Source: Glossina fuscipes
Taxonomy: Eukaryota; Arthropoda; Insecta; Diptera; Glossinidae
Reading direction: 5' to 3'
Length of the DNA stretch: 64,000 nt
NCBI RefSeq assembly: GCF_014805625.2
Contig: NW_023998415.1
Location: 19,985,921 to 20,049,920, forward strand
Numbering within the stretch: position 1 is the stretch's first letter; every line of letters begins with the position of its first letter. Of the stretch, positions 50,329-62,240 are shown one piece after another. Below the pieces are notes generated by a model. The model was not told where the DNA came from and did no database searches. It was given only the letters and a program-made list of their open reading frames with translations. A program made the position numbers and the translations under genes.

Positions 50329-52007
50329 TTTTTATTATTTTTTGTTTTTAGAATGAGTAATTTCACACGTAAAGAGTTTATTTTATACATGATGATGTAG
50401 AGGAATGCCAAAGCGATAGTACAATTTAGGCGGGATATTGAAGGTGATAAGTTGTTAAGCGGATGATATACAAGAACATAGAACGAAATGAAATGTAAGT
50501 TTATATTTATTGGTTAATATAAGCCTTTTAAATGCGCCACCCATTCATACTAAAGGAAGACTATGAATACTGCGGGATACTTACGTGAGCAGCTCGCGTA
50601 GTACGAGTACTGGCACTGAAACCGCTTAGAACCTCTTTGAAATGGTATTGAGTGTGCGTAGGCAATGCATTACGCCGACCGTAGACGCCGATCGAAGCAC
50701 CTCGCGGTATGGTGTAATCAAATTTCACATAAGCCGGTTCTGATTGATAAAATTGCATATTCCAATAACTGTACGGTTGAATTTCCTTAGTGAGCTTTTG
50801 ACCCAAAGTTATTTGCCCGAATGTAGTGCCATCTGGCGGAAAACTACGAGCCGGAAACGTACGAGCTCCTGATTGAGATATGTTTTTGTGTGTGTATGTA
50901 TGTATGTGAGTGTGTGAGTGTGATAAGAATAAATAACACACACAAAAAAAAAAAAAAGAAGACAACAAAAGTACTTTAGTTAGTTAATGCAATGCGTTCT
51001 TTTGGAGATTAAGAGAATGGATTTAAGAAATGCGCTTATATTTAAATGAGTTTTGATATTAAGACTCCCGGGCAGTACATACAGTTCCTCTCATTGATAA
51101 GATGAAAGGATTTTCAAGTATACGGCACAGATAACCTAGACAATGAAGCAATTGAAGAGCTGAACACTTTATTTATTCAATTCATTCTTAGTTTTTGTCT
51201 TTTGGTTTTTTTTTTCGTTTGCCAAACATTAACGATGATTTGCATTTATCCTTCGACGGAAAACAACGGAGAGACTTGACATAATTTCTTTTGCTTACTG
51301 CACATCCATAAATAGCTAAACAGGAGTGCTAAGAGTGCTTTCCATTTGCCAACATTATCTAAGCTCCGATATGCTGTGATCAATTTGCAAAAAAACAAAA
51401 AAAAAATATCTCATTTCGACATTGATTATATGAGATTGTTTTGTTATTATTACTATAAACAGATCGTTATAAATTTGCTTAAATATAAAAAGAAAGGAGC
51501 ATTATAACGTTCTCGTGCACGGGGTTTTGAGGTAATGGATGCTAGTGTTAAAGTTTTACTGTGTTATAGTGTTACAATGTATTGGGTTCACATGATTTTT
51601 CCTTCGTATTGACAATCTTTGAATGTTAAGTAATTAAAGCCATTATAATGAATATTAAGTATACTGTACAACCAAACGATTATTACGCTAAGAAATGTTA
51701 AAGAGATTCTTTACTGTTTTCAATTTCGGTTTTTATTTTATTAGTTAATTCAGATTAGTTTAGGGCAGATTAGTAGGTATCGGTTTGATCATTAGATTGA
51801 CTTGTATTAGCTGATTTTAAATATGAAAACAATCACCTTCAAGTATTAAAATAGGCATAACATCAGGACATGCAAACTTTTCACCAATCATCATGCTATC
51901 AACAATACCATCATCATCATTATCATCATCATCATTATTATCATCATCATCATGAACATTATCAATAACACCTTTTATAGTAGAAGTTAAAACACTAATA
52001 GATGGGC

Positions 52008-52043
<36 letters not shown>

Positions 52044-55000
52044 CAATGGTAGTAGTAGTGGGCAAGTTGGCATCATCATCATTATTATCATCATTCGTTT
52101 TACAAGAGATGCCAGAACGAACGCGATTCGTTTCTTTATTATTTTTTTTATTAATCTTGTTATCAAGGCTTATGAGTTTTAATTGGTCATTGAATTGGTC
52201 GTCAGAGTTATTTAAATGCTCATCAGAGGAAGGTAACGACGGCGATGATGTTTCAAATACATTAACGCACGGGCAGGGACACTCTGGTATAGGTGGTGGT
52301 GGCTCCGGTATACAATATGGACTGTTTTTATTATTGAAAGATGATTGCTCCTGTTCGCCATATGGCAAATGGTCATGTGTAAGCACTTGCTCTACATTCT
52401 TAACCTGGCCATGATTATCGAAGGCTGGCACGGCTATATGAAGAGAATACATATTTCCTGATCCATCGTTGCTTGCTATCGTCAAGTTCACCATTATACG
52501 TTTATCAAGGGGACTCGTTATCGGAGTGCTTAAGAGCGTAGTTGCAGGCGAAGCAGTGCTTGTTAAGTACAACGTCGGCGTAATAGGATGCAAATTTGTG
52601 ATTTCATTATTTATTAAAAAATTGTTGCCATCATCAGGCTCTTCCTCGGAATTATAAACTTCATTTTTATATTTATCATAGATTATTGTTCGCATTTTTG
52701 ACGTTCTCGGTAATTTAAAATGCTTAGCGCGAGTACCATCAATCGTTTTATATAACTCGTCTTCGGTGGAATGAGTTTCTTCCAATTTGACAATGTCAAC
52801 ATCATCCATATGTTGAGCGTAATCCATTTCTTGAAAATCTTGTTCCTCTTTCATTGGTTTTATTAAGCCGTCATTTAGCATAAGATTTTCTAAAGAATTT
52901 TTATTTTCTTTCTCTGCTTTGATCTTTGACAAATGATGAGGAAGCTTAGCGGTCGTGATGCTAATGGTTGGGGTTACGTCGTTGATGGTGGCTGTGGCGG
53001 CGGCGGCGGCGATGGTGGTGGTGGTGGTGGTGGTGGTGGTTGTGGTGGTAGTAGAACTGGGAAATGCTTCATACGCTTCCGTTTTTGCTGTCATTTCCTT
53101 TGCGTCTTTGTAATTTAATATAAATTTTTCATTCTCGACAGCTTGAGTATTTAGTATATTAAGTTTTACATTTTCTTTTGTTGTTGTTTTTAAATAAATG
53201 TCATCATAATAGTCATTTAAATTATGGCTATTAAATGCTATCGAGTCCACAATGGCGGCAGTAGTTACATCACCGCTGATTGATTTGATTTGAAAATGAT
53301 TTTCTTCGAGAAAGTCATCAGCCACAACACCGAGTGCCGTAGTTGTGCCGCCATCATTGTCGTTCGTATCAGTTTCCAATTTTTTCATGTTTTCTTCTAC
53401 AGGCTGCTTTAGAATTTCAGAAATGTTGTCATTTTGATTAATAACGTCAATGATAACGGTATCATTTTGTCTTTTTATTGTCGATAGCAATAACAAATCA
53501 TTATCGTCATCATCATTATTATTGTCATCAATATCGTCTTTTTCGATTCCCATTTCGTTTCTATTGTGCTTTTGTTGATTGTTGTTTAATGATTTGTTAA
53601 ATTTTAATGATTTTGTAATCGTGTCTTCTTCTCCCTTCATTTTTCTATTGATATCGTTCAAATTATTATATTCCGTAAAATTCTCATCAAGTACCGTTAA
53701 TTTTTCATTTTTAATGAAATTTTTATAAATATTTTCCTTAATTTTTGGCTTATAATCATCTGCCGTTGCTGATATTATATCTTCATGGTTTGAGCTTTTT
53801 ATTGCTAAATACTTATCTGGCTGTTTTTGTTGTTGCTGTTTAATATCGTTGTTAGCCGGTATAGATTTTCTCAATACTTGATAATTTTTAAAATCAGCTT
53901 CAGCATCAGCCTTAATATCATCGTCAACGTTCTCATCGTCGCCGGCTTCATAGTCAGGTTTATTCAATTTAAGATGATTTTCTTTTTTTTCATAGTTATT
54001 GCTTATGTTCACATTATTTGTTTTTTTTTTCTTTTTTTTTTTATTATTATTATTATTGTTGTTATTATTATTATTATTATTGTTATTATAATTATTATGA
54101 TAATCATTACTTTTATAGAGATTTAATATGTTATCGATTTTCAAAGTTTTATCAACTTTATCATTGTTTTCGCTTTCGTCATAATTATCGTCTACAATCA
54201 AGTTATCACTTGCAGTGCTGCTGCTGTAATCGTTTTTCCCTTTGAAATTAAAATCAGGTAAAAGTTTTTCCAAAGTCGTAATATCTTCAAATTCTCCCTT
54301 AACGTCAGCCTTTGTGTTTATATTCGCATTTGTGTTACCATAATTACTTTTCATCATTAAACTAAACTCATCTTCAGCATCAGCATCAGCGCCAACATTA
54401 ACATCAGCATCAACATTAACATTAACATTAATATCAACATCAACATCAACATCAGCATCAGCATCAGCATCAGCTTCATTCTCATTCTCATTCTCATTTT
54501 CAGTTTTCTTAGTTTGATTTTCATTTTCTACAATTTGTGCAGTTTTTATTACTTGCCGGTGTCTTCTCATCATATCCGTATCATTTCCAGAGTATATTGT
54601 CGTTGTATTTATTGTGAAATCCGTTTTATTAACGCCAAACTCCTTTATTTGGCCCGTAATTAAGTCGCTAAAACTTTGCGTTGATAAACTTCGACGTTGA
54701 CGTTGACGCTGCCGTTGCCGTTGTCGTTGCCATTGCCATTGCTGTTGCAATGGTTGCTCCTGTCGTTGCCTTAGACGTTGCGCGTGTAATAACTCTTTGA
54801 TGTAGTTATAATCGTACATCATCATCCATCTTATCAATGATTCTGTATTTTCTAAATATTATATATGTTACATACACACACACACACATATACGCAGATA
54901 TATATATATAAATAAATTATTTAATTTTTTACATTTTATTTTACATTTTTGCAAATCTTTTCAATGTTTTTGTTTATTATTAAACCGAAATTATTTACTT

Positions 55001-57484
55001 GATGTCCGTCCTCCTATTGTATTTCTTTCGGAAAAGTTTACCATGCATATGAAAATGCAACGGCGATGACGAAGGGAGAGAATGACGGCATCGATTCTCT
55101 TACACTTTTCATGGAAGCGAAGAGGACAAGTTTGAATGGTTTAGGAGTGAGAAGCGCTTTCACGTCCATTTAAACGCTAAACTACTTGGCTTAAGTAGAA
55201 GTTTTCAGTTTTTTTATGCTTTAATTATGCGTAAAATGTGTACTTAATTTAATTCCGCTGCGTGTCGCTGAAAACAGATGCAATTCAGTCACGAAAGGGA
55301 GGGCAAAGTGAGCATAATAATTCTTTAGAGCAAAGAATTTACGGCAATTGCCGGAATAAATTCAATAAAATTTTTAATACTGTGATAGAAGGGATAACTT
55401 TCGCCGCATTTTTAAGGACTAAGTGAAATTATGCTATTACTGTTTAGCTATCATTATCACTATCATGGGCGTGAGGATGCATTCGAAATTTGTTGCCTTT
55501 ATGACACCGAAAAAAGCTGAAATACTCTTTCTCCCTTTGTCGCGCAATCTTTGAAACTCGATGTAGAAAGCTTGATCTTTATAGTAGTTTTACTATACTG
55601 TCTGTCCGCCCTCTATTAATTTTAGGGTGAAATTTCTCAGTTATTTTTTTATTTAGTCGCTGATGTCATGGCTCATTTATGAATCCATCAAAAAATTGCA
55701 ACTCGCTTTCTATACTGTAAAGCTACGGGTTTGATCGCATAAATACTCACTGGAACCAATTTAATGCGAAAATGCAATACGTGTACTGATATGACTGCGA
55801 TGGAAGAAGAGTACGATATAATAAAATGCTTTTATAAATTTCTTAAAAATTTTTTTGCGCTTTTTTAAATACTTTTTTTAAACAGCTACGTCAAGCTTTA
55901 TAGACGAGTTTTAGACGAGTGGAAAAAAAAGATTTTAATTAATTTCTTTTATTGCATAAGCAACAATCAGCAGTTATTAACGTTATTATACCAAGCCAAA
56001 TACTGGATGCCGGTCTCGGTCTTATATTCTTTTTTTCTCTTTATTTTTTTATTAGATTTTATCATTTCTAAGCTTGGAGGAAAGTTTTATGTTTTGCATT
56101 TACTTATTATCGTTACTATCTGTGATAATTTAAAGTTTTCAACACCCCTTAGACAAATGTGTTTATTTTCTTTTTTTTTTTTAATTATTGACTTGTTGTG
56201 TTTTTACATTGCTCTCCCTTCTCTTTCGCTCATCCTGGGCATTCATTCTTTGATTATTTTAATTTTTTCTATTTGTTTGTCCCGAAGAAGTCGTTGAAAT
56301 TGCTTTTTTGCTCTTTAGTGGGGTTCTTTTCTTTTCTTATCTTTTCGTTTCTTTTTTAATTCCTTTTTTTTTCGAAAAAAATGTTTGTGATTTTCTTAAG
56401 TTTATCGTTGTTGTTATTCTACTATCTTTATTCAATTCAAGAGTTTGCAAAACTCAAGCAAGGAAAGGAAAATAATTAAAAGTTGTGAATAATTACCTGG
56501 ATTATTGGCATTTGCCAGTGATGATGACAATGACGATGTAGCCGATGATGTCGCTGCCGCTGCTCCAACCGCAACCGAGGAGGCTGAAGTGGACTGGAAG
56601 GCCGACGAGGATGACGACGCTGCCGCCGAGGCTGAAGATGATGAGGGCAACGATGAGCTTACGGTTGTCACTAAAGTCGTAGTTTGTCCGGTTTTTGAGC
56701 GTGGCGCGTAATTATGCAACTTGGAGAGGTCAGTATTGGTGCTTTTGGCCGCTGTCACCTCAGAGGCCTCATTGCCGACTAGAACTGTACAGGGGGCAGA
56801 GGGAGACCAATGCAGGACACCAAAGCCTACGGATAAATAGCAATTTTTTTTAATTACATATTAACGCCAATAATTCATTTTTTGAACCCATACATATATT
56901 CGTTTAGGAAAATTTATACATATGGCGCCCATAATTGTTTTTTTTGTCTTGCGTGTTCGTCAAATGCATAGAAAATCGTGCATTAAGCAAAAAAGCTGAG
57001 ATTTGTGCCAAAATCATAGGTGACTTTTATGAACGCACAAAAATATACGTACAAAAGGCGTATATAGTTTTACTCGTCAAGGCATTTCTCATTTTGGTTA
57101 GCATGAATCGTTGAAGACGTTCTGCGCAAGACATTTGTCGTTTTGTCAATTTGTCGATTTGCTACGAATTTATGTATTGACGCAATATTTTATTAAATCT
57201 AATTTACCCACCTGTTAAAAATATTAATAAAACGCACATGGCCACAAAAATCGTCACCGAGACAATTGCTACACATTTGGCCGAACAACGGGCGGCAAGA
57301 TCCTTACGAAAGTTCATAGGTGCCGAATAATGATGCGTAGGTATGCCGCTCATAACACTGCGCGGTGGAAGCACAGGACCCATACAATTATTCGTGGAAC
57401 GTTCGTAGCCTTTAAGAGTATCCTTGGTAGGTGTTGAGCAAGCCGAACCGCTTTTATAATCGATGGGTGAACCTTTATTGATAT
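41004..57484 (-). CDS. Ten-m: Teneurin-m (Ten-m/odd Oz), 5' end missing
   Basis: Ten-m is a type II transmembrane cell-adhesion protein. It acts in synaptic partner matching and patterning through homophilic and heterophilic teneurin contacts. The join is 57484-57212, 56826-56497, optional 54851-51837, 50868-50585, 50278-49867, 49005-48460, 48384-48177 and 46608-41004. All junctions are GT-AG and phase-compatible. The window encodes about 2,551 residues without the optional exon, close to Drosophila Ten-m minus its N terminus. Order: end of cytoplasmic tail, one membrane helix, Ser/Ala-rich stalk, pre-EGF domain, eight EGF repeats, Cys-rich region, TTR-like and FN-plug domains, NHL propeller, YD shell, Rhs core, Tox-GHH-like end. 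The first cytoplasmic exons were not found to the right. Matches are Ten-m rather than Ten-a. Confidence 0.96.
46609..48176 (-). other. Ten-m: Ten-m intron, 1,568 bp
   Basis: A/T-rich with several poly-T and poly-A runs and a short (TA)n. No additional exon was recognised. Confidence 0.8.
48177..48384 (-). CDS. Ten-m: Ten-m exon: Cys-rich spacer
   Basis: It encodes [17 protein letters not shown] and [12 protein letters not shown] up to LETFNE, closing the Cys-rich segment after the EGF repeats. It ends AAAG before consensus donor GTAAGT in phase 2. Confidence 0.95.
48385..48459 (-). other. Ten-m: Ten-m 75-nt intron, open in frame
   Basis: The intron has donor GTAATG and acceptor CCCCAG, is a multiple of three and has no stop in the coding frame. 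Retention would insert 25 residues (about [20 protein letters not shown] onward) between EGF8 and the Cys-rich region. Drosophila Ten-m lacks this insert, so splicing is expected as the normal state. Confidence 0.8.
48460..49005 (-). CDS. Ten-m: Ten-m exon: EGF repeats 4-8
   Basis: It starts [14 protein letters not shown]. The five repeats end in the usual GPDC, GDDC, GEYC, GKHC and GPDC. EGF5 ([15 protein letters not shown]) lacks one cysteine, the second dimerisation site of the family. The exon ends [11 protein letters not shown] plus one base, just before a 75-nt intron. Confidence 0.96.
49006..49866 (-). other. Ten-m: Ten-m intron, 861 bp, between EGF3 and EGF4
   Basis: Phase 1. A poly-A tract lies near 49770-49801. 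No other structure was seen. Confidence 0.85.
49867..50278 (-). CDS. Ten-m: Ten-m exon: EGF repeats 1-3
   Basis: It starts [20 protein letters not shown] after acceptor GTACAG and encodes EGF1 ([12 protein letters not shown]), EGF2 ([12 protein letters not shown]) and EGF3 (DCKGHGHC), ending KFCEE in phase 1. EGF2 lacks one cysteine (HGEY where others have HGxC). In teneurins the resulting free cysteine in EGF2 and EGF5 makes covalent dimers. Confidence 0.96.
50279..50584 (-). other. Ten-m: Ten-m intron, 306 bp
   Basis: Phase 0, with a (TTA)n tract near 50296-50340. Nothing else was recognised. Confidence 0.85.
50585..50868 (-). CDS. Ten-m: Ten-m exon: pre-EGF domain, part 1
   Basis: This 284-nt exon starts in phase 1 ([19 protein letters not shown]) and continues through [18 protein letters not shown] and [18 protein letters not shown] to TTRAAH, where donor GTAAGT follows in phase 0. 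It belongs to the conserved region between membrane and EGF repeats. Confidence 0.95.
50869..51836 (-). other. Ten-m: Ten-m intron between giant cassette and pre-EGF exon
   Basis: 968 bp, phase 1, with GT near 51836 and acceptor AATCAG at 50869. Short simple repeats only. Confidence 0.7.
51837..54851 (-). CDS. Ten-m: Ten-m giant optional exon, 1,005 codons of low-complexity ectodomain
   Basis: The frame is open for 3,015 bp, an exact multiple of three. It is bounded by acceptor TATTTAG and donor GAAG/GTGATT, phase 1 at both ends, so inclusion or skipping keeps the Ten-m frame. The translation runs [19 protein letters not shown], Gln/Arg repeats, then Asp/Asn/Glu-rich blocks with alternating AD, VD and NV runs, polyasparagine, polylysine and polythreonine. 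Near the 3' end a Pro/Cys motif ([17 protein letters not shown]) lies at about 52262-52318. No known domain was recognised; many N-glycosylation sites are present. Splicing into Ten-m is inferred from position and phase, not from transcripts. An alternative is a separate unrecognised gene. Confidence 0.7.
54852..56496 (-). other. Ten-m: Ten-m intron upstream of giant cassette
   Basis: 1,645 bp, phase 1. It contains (CA)n near 54871-54886, a GTCY-like trace near 55598 and T-rich tracts. No exon was recognised. Confidence 0.7.
56497..56826 (-). CDS. Ten-m: Ten-m exon: juxtamembrane stalk
   Basis: This 330-nt exon, phase 1 at both ends, reads [20 protein letters not shown], then [20 protein letters not shown] and a long Ser/Ala/Thr stretch ending [10 protein letters not shown]. 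It encodes the extracellular stalk just outside the membrane. The ends are well conserved, and the middle is low complexity. It can join directly to the 50868 exon or to the giant cassette. Confidence 0.92.
56827..57211 (-). other. Ten-m: Ten-m intron, 385 bp
   Basis: Phase 1, donor GTGGGT and acceptor CCGTAG. Nothing notable inside. Confidence 0.85.
57212..57484 (-). CDS. Ten-m: Ten-m exon with transmembrane helix
   Basis: This 273-nt exon (phase 1 at both ends) encodes the end of the cytoplasmic tail ([20 protein letters not shown], later [19 protein letters not shown]). The type II membrane helix [20 protein letters not shown] covers about 57213-57275. The tail segment is strongly conserved in fly Ten-m. 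Upstream cytoplasmic exons are expected beyond the window or in a long intron. Confidence 0.93.
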
Positions 57485-59200
57485 CTGAAAATAATTAAGA
57501 GAAGATATACTTAATTTTTTTATATTATCCAATAGCAATCAAATAAAAAAACCACAACCTCTAGGGAAGACCACTTTAATTTATTTTGTTACTTTTGAAT
57601 AACTACTCGAACAATGTCGAGAGTCTTTGCCTACTCGGCCGTTCGGCCGGATCGCAGTATTTTCAAAACAACATTTCAGAGAGCAATAGTTTGATAAGTT
57701 AATGTATACTTTAGTTATTATTATTATTATTATTTTTGTGAGCTATTTTACCCAAACACTCCTAAATATGCGGGTTGATATTTTTTTATTAAATACAAAT
57801 TCCGCCTAAGCCCCTTAAGGCGGAACAGTTTACGGGGTAACACCATTGTAGCAGCCAAACTTGCTTTTTGGAAAGTTTTTGTGGATGGAAGAAAAATTAA
57901 AGGGATAATAATGTTTGAGGAGGGTTTTAAGCATATCTTTAAGAACTAGAAGAAAAAATATTTTGGAAAAATATTAAGGCATCGTAAATCGTCTTCGGTT
58001 AAAGGAGATCCGCGGTCTTTTGCCTATTTTCGTATATATTTTAATTTAAAAAAAAAGAAGAAAAATATCATTTAATCTACATACCTATAGCTAAAGGAAC
58101 ACATAGGGCTTTTTAAAAATATTGATTTTTGTGGACTTGGCGAGTGGTTGAATGAAGAACTTTGATTTTTGACCAAAGAAAGGCACTCTCTTATTAATAA
58201 AAGAGATTTAAATTAACCTATCTGAAAAAAATGTGCATATTCAGCAATCTCAGGACCATAAATATGCGTTTACATGTTCAAATAATCATCTTCATTCCCT
58301 TTCTTCGACGATCTAATGGCGTCTGTCGAGAACAGAATCTCAGGTTTTACACTTTACATACGTCGAGATGGTGGAGAAAGCGGCAAGAAAATGTATAATC
58401 TAACAGTCGAGGTCATAACTAATATCACAAACTTCATCGCAAAACATTGAAAGCCCTCCAATCGCCCTTAGCCTCATATCCATGCACTGGCAATCTTTCG
58501 TTGAAGCTAAACAAGCGTATCTTTGTTCGGAAATGGTTTTAAATAGACATAGATACACTCCGGATCAGAGAAGTTCGATGTTGAAAGCTAAAACATCAGG
58601 CTGTAATTTCGCGCACAGCTATTCACAGTACGTGGGTGGTCTCTTTCGGAAAAAGCACAAAATTTCAAGGAAAACCTTTCATGCGTTCAATGAACTTTTC
58701 CTCACATATTCGCAGAAGATCTAAAGTTAACCAAAAAAAAAAAAGCAAATGGTTTTTTTTGGTGAATTTCAATGATATTCTTTTTTTCATACGTGAATAT
58801 GGATAGATATGCTTAATGATTTTCTCGAATATTACTATTCCGTTAATTTTTCTTTCATCTTGAAGAAGAAAAAATATTGTCGAAAAACACTTTTTTAAGA
58901 CCATTACAACGGCTTCTGACCTTAAGCACTTTCATCTTGTCAGATAGATGTAGTGAATCATGAAATTTTATCAAGAATGTGTGTCGTCTATGAGATCTTT
59001 CATTCCTGTATTCGAAAGTACGAAATGCAATGATTGAGCTCATAGACTTTTCAGATAATAGCTTATAAATTATTTGATTTAAAGTGAAACCAATCAAGTG
59101 GCGTAAGTAACACTTCGACCAATAAGTCGCGGAACTCATTTTTCTAAAGTCTACCTTTCAAATAGCAATTGTGAATATTTCATATCATTTCGATTATTTA

Positions 59201-59244
59201 TCTACGCATTGTCTACGCACTGTCTACGCATTGTCTACGCATTG
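59201..59244. repeat. 11-bp tandem repeat, four units
   Basis: Units of tctacgcattg start at 59201, 59212, 59223 and 59234; the second unit has one change (tctacgcactg). Confidence 0.9.
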
Positions 59245-59339
59245 ATTTCGAAATATTGCAAAAGTTTGAGTTAATTGTTATTGTCCTTATTTTCCAAAGA
59301 AGTTATTGGCTTCGAAAGTGTGAAGGGAATTCTTCTCCA

Positions 59340-59800
59340 CGAAAAAGAAGAGATGTAGCGGGCATCAAAAACATCAAAGAAGTGCTAAAAATTATCCTTG
59401 ATGATCGAAAAGTATAGTCGGAAGGCATAAGTAACACTGACTGACATCTAAAAGATATCGAAATTTAATTCACTATTTTGCATTAATAGTGGAATGTCAG
59501 CTAATCTCCAAACTACTAACGTTATGCACACTATTTCACAAATCGATGGCTGTAACGGCAAAATTACATGAATTGAAGATCGAATTGTTGCCTCAGTCAT
59601 CCTATTTCTGAAACTTGTTTGCAAACCGCAAAGTATTACTTCAGAGAAAGGAATTTAGATCAAATGATGAGATCGTTGTGTAAACTGATGAATCGTTTTA
59701 CAAAAATGTTATCAAAGAGTTGAAAAAGCTTTGGATTGACTGTGTCACTCTTCAAGAAGGCTGAATTGATAAACAAAATTGCATTTTGCAAATGAAAAAG
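59340..59800 (+). mobile_element. Decayed, internally deleted mariner
   Basis: N-terminal relics read IKEVLKIILDDRKV. After a gap, HKSMAVTAKLHELKIELLPQ, then KEFRSNDEIVV, ESFYKNVIKELKKLWIDC and VTLQEG appear in order. These match mellifera-type mariner transposases (the KLHELKFELLPHPPYS region and the SFYKxGIxKLxxRW ending). The middle, including the first catalytic aspartate, is missing and the YSPD region is deleted. Confidence 0.65.
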
Positions 59801-60842
59801 TACTTCTTTCTTGCTTGGTTCCAGGAATTATTGACCAATATATTGTATTGGACGTTAAGGATAAATATAATGGTTTTGGGTATGGTGGTGTCCAGTTTAG
59901 CACAACAAAAGGAAATCCATTAAAATCGCACCTTAGTCACGGGTCATGAAAAATAAGAATCAAACTCTGGTTGAATTTACGCAAATATACATAGAAAAAA
60001 AAGAGAAAAAGGAAAAAGGAAAAAGAAAACGAAACTCGCAAAGGACACGCAAGGATTAAAAGACATGCAAAAAAGAAAAAAAAAGTAAACAAGACGAGAG
60101 TTCATAGAGGAATAAATCTGTACATGTTGATTTCATTTCGATATTTGCTGGGAATACACTGTCAGTGTATTATTGAGCAGAGTTGAAGGAATTTACAAAA
60201 TTTCTGCTTTAGGGATATAACAAAAACTTTGACATATAGCATAACCTCAAATTTGAAGCCAACAACGGAGTGAATGGCTTAAAAAAATTTGCATTGTCAT
60301 TTTTTGGGTTCAAGCGCAAACAGTAAGTAGATATGTATACAAATCCTTTTAGAGTAAAATAATAAAAAAAGAACAACAACAAAATGACTGAAAAAGAAGA
60401 AAAAAAATCCAGACTATAGAAAAAGTTCAAGCCACCGGGCTATTATTACATTTGTTGACGCCATGTTTGATGATGGTGATGATGACGATGTTGATGATAA
60501 TTCGATTAAGTGTGACGTGTAAGTGGCATTGGTTATACAACTTTAAAGGACTCTTTTTCCACAAGGTTCTCTTGCTTTCTTCTTTTTTTGGGGTGTGCTA
60601 TAGGAAAACAGATTTTTTTGACATAGGAATATAATAAATGAAAAGTGGTATAAATGATATGTAGATAGGTATCTATCTATCTATCTCTCTTTCCTTCATT
60701 TTAGTTCTAAAGACAAGATAACATTTGCTAGCACTTCACTATAGTCACATATAAAATATTTCTATTATTCTTTCTAAAAACTTTCCTTTAAGAATACTTT
60801 ATAATAATTAGTAACCAATACGAAGGGAAATTATTCAAAAAC

Positions 60843-61560
60843 AAGTAAGAAAGTTATACTAGACGGTGCCCGATTCTCGCACACCCACCACTATTGAAAC
60901 GTTTACTATAATTCAATTATAACTAACATCTCGCATTCTATCGCATTCTACCCTCCAACTCCTTTCATTGGACACGTATATCAAAGGTATTTTTAAGAAA
61001 ATATTTATCCATCATGTCGCGGGGTCTACCGTATTCATTTTGGAATTACGTGATTTTCTTTTGCAGCCACTCCTCACTCCTCACTTGAGGAGTGTACAAA
61101 ACGGCTTTAAATATTCGGTCTTGTTTGCGCTATGACAAATAAGCATAAAACCTCAAAAATGTGAAAAAAAAGTAAAATTTAATCACTTGCGACCTTGCGT
61201 GGGCGTGGGCGATTTTTTCGATTTTTCGCACGTACAGAGTGGAGCGTTTCGACGAGCGAGAATCCACAAATTTGTGCTTAAAAAATTGAGTTCCTTTCAA
61301 TTTACACTCCACTATGGGCTTCTGCTCTGACCTATTTGAACCACTTTCAATACTAACCTGCGTGCAAAAACTTCCAATCTTTCTACCAAATATAAATTCG
61401 ATGTCTTCATTTTTGCGACCAAAAGAGTGCCAACAACAAACACAACACATACAGACAGACACACAGACGGGCAGACATGACTTCATAAATTCAGGAATTC
61501 GGACTGATCAAGCATACATATACCTTATAGAACTTATGGAGATTCCTGTTTAGGTGTTCC
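60843..61560 (+). repeat. Mini-me-like dispersed repeat, nearly full length
   Basis: It begins caagtaagaaagttatacta with an accaccacc-like block nearby. It runs through a core near 61240-61400 and the GTCY-type run acagacagacacacagacgg, and ends past gatcaagcatacatatacc. The order equals that of the 14230-14600 and 13270-13690 copies. Confidence 0.5.
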
Positions 61561-61809
61561 GTATATTAGAAAAGAAAAAAAGATGAGTACATCCCCGCCC
61601 TTCAGTGGTAACATAATTTTGTAAAGCTTTGTCGAGGATTTTTTCAAGTTTAAGCAAATTGTTTTGAGAAAACCTTTTCAATTTCTTCTTCTCTTTGCTC
61701 AGCATACACGGAGCAAATGAAAATTGAACAAGCATTCATTTTAGTGATAAACTTTGGTAAACTTTGACTGCATGAACCAAGGGTATATATTAATACTTCT
61801 AGCATAAAT

Positions 61810-62240
61810 GTAATAACGTTCTCAGAGTGGTGATGCTGAACACTCTGGTCGACCGAATACGGCAGTGGGCCCAAAGAACAAAAAGAAAGGGCACAAAATC
61901 GTTTTAGAAGACTGATGGGTGTAGTTGCGATACATCGCTGACGCCATAAACATATCAAAAGGCAACTTATTCACCATTTGGCATGAACACATCTTCATGA
62001 AAGCGGTCTCTTCGAAGTGGCTGCCGCGTTTGCTTACTTTTGATCAAAAAACAGAAGCGTGTTGAAGCCGTTCAGGTGAAGAAGAAAGTATCTCTTCATG
62101 CAAATATATGGCATTGGGTGAAACTTGGAACACTTCACACACACTTCAGAGTCAGATGGCTAATTAGCCAAGCCGATTGGGAAGATTTTGGTCTCCGTAT
62201 TTTGGGATGCGGAAAAATAATTTTGCCACAAAAATAACGA
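61810..62240 (+). mobile_element. Decayed mariner, N-terminal half
   Basis: In order the plus strand gives HSGRPNTAV, KNKKKGHKIVLED, YIADAINISKGNLFTIWHE, SKWLPRLLTFDQK, then ETW and VSVFWDA in shifted frames. This is the HTH and early catalytic part of a mellifera-type mariner transposase. Several stops and frameshifts interrupt it. Confidence 0.75.
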
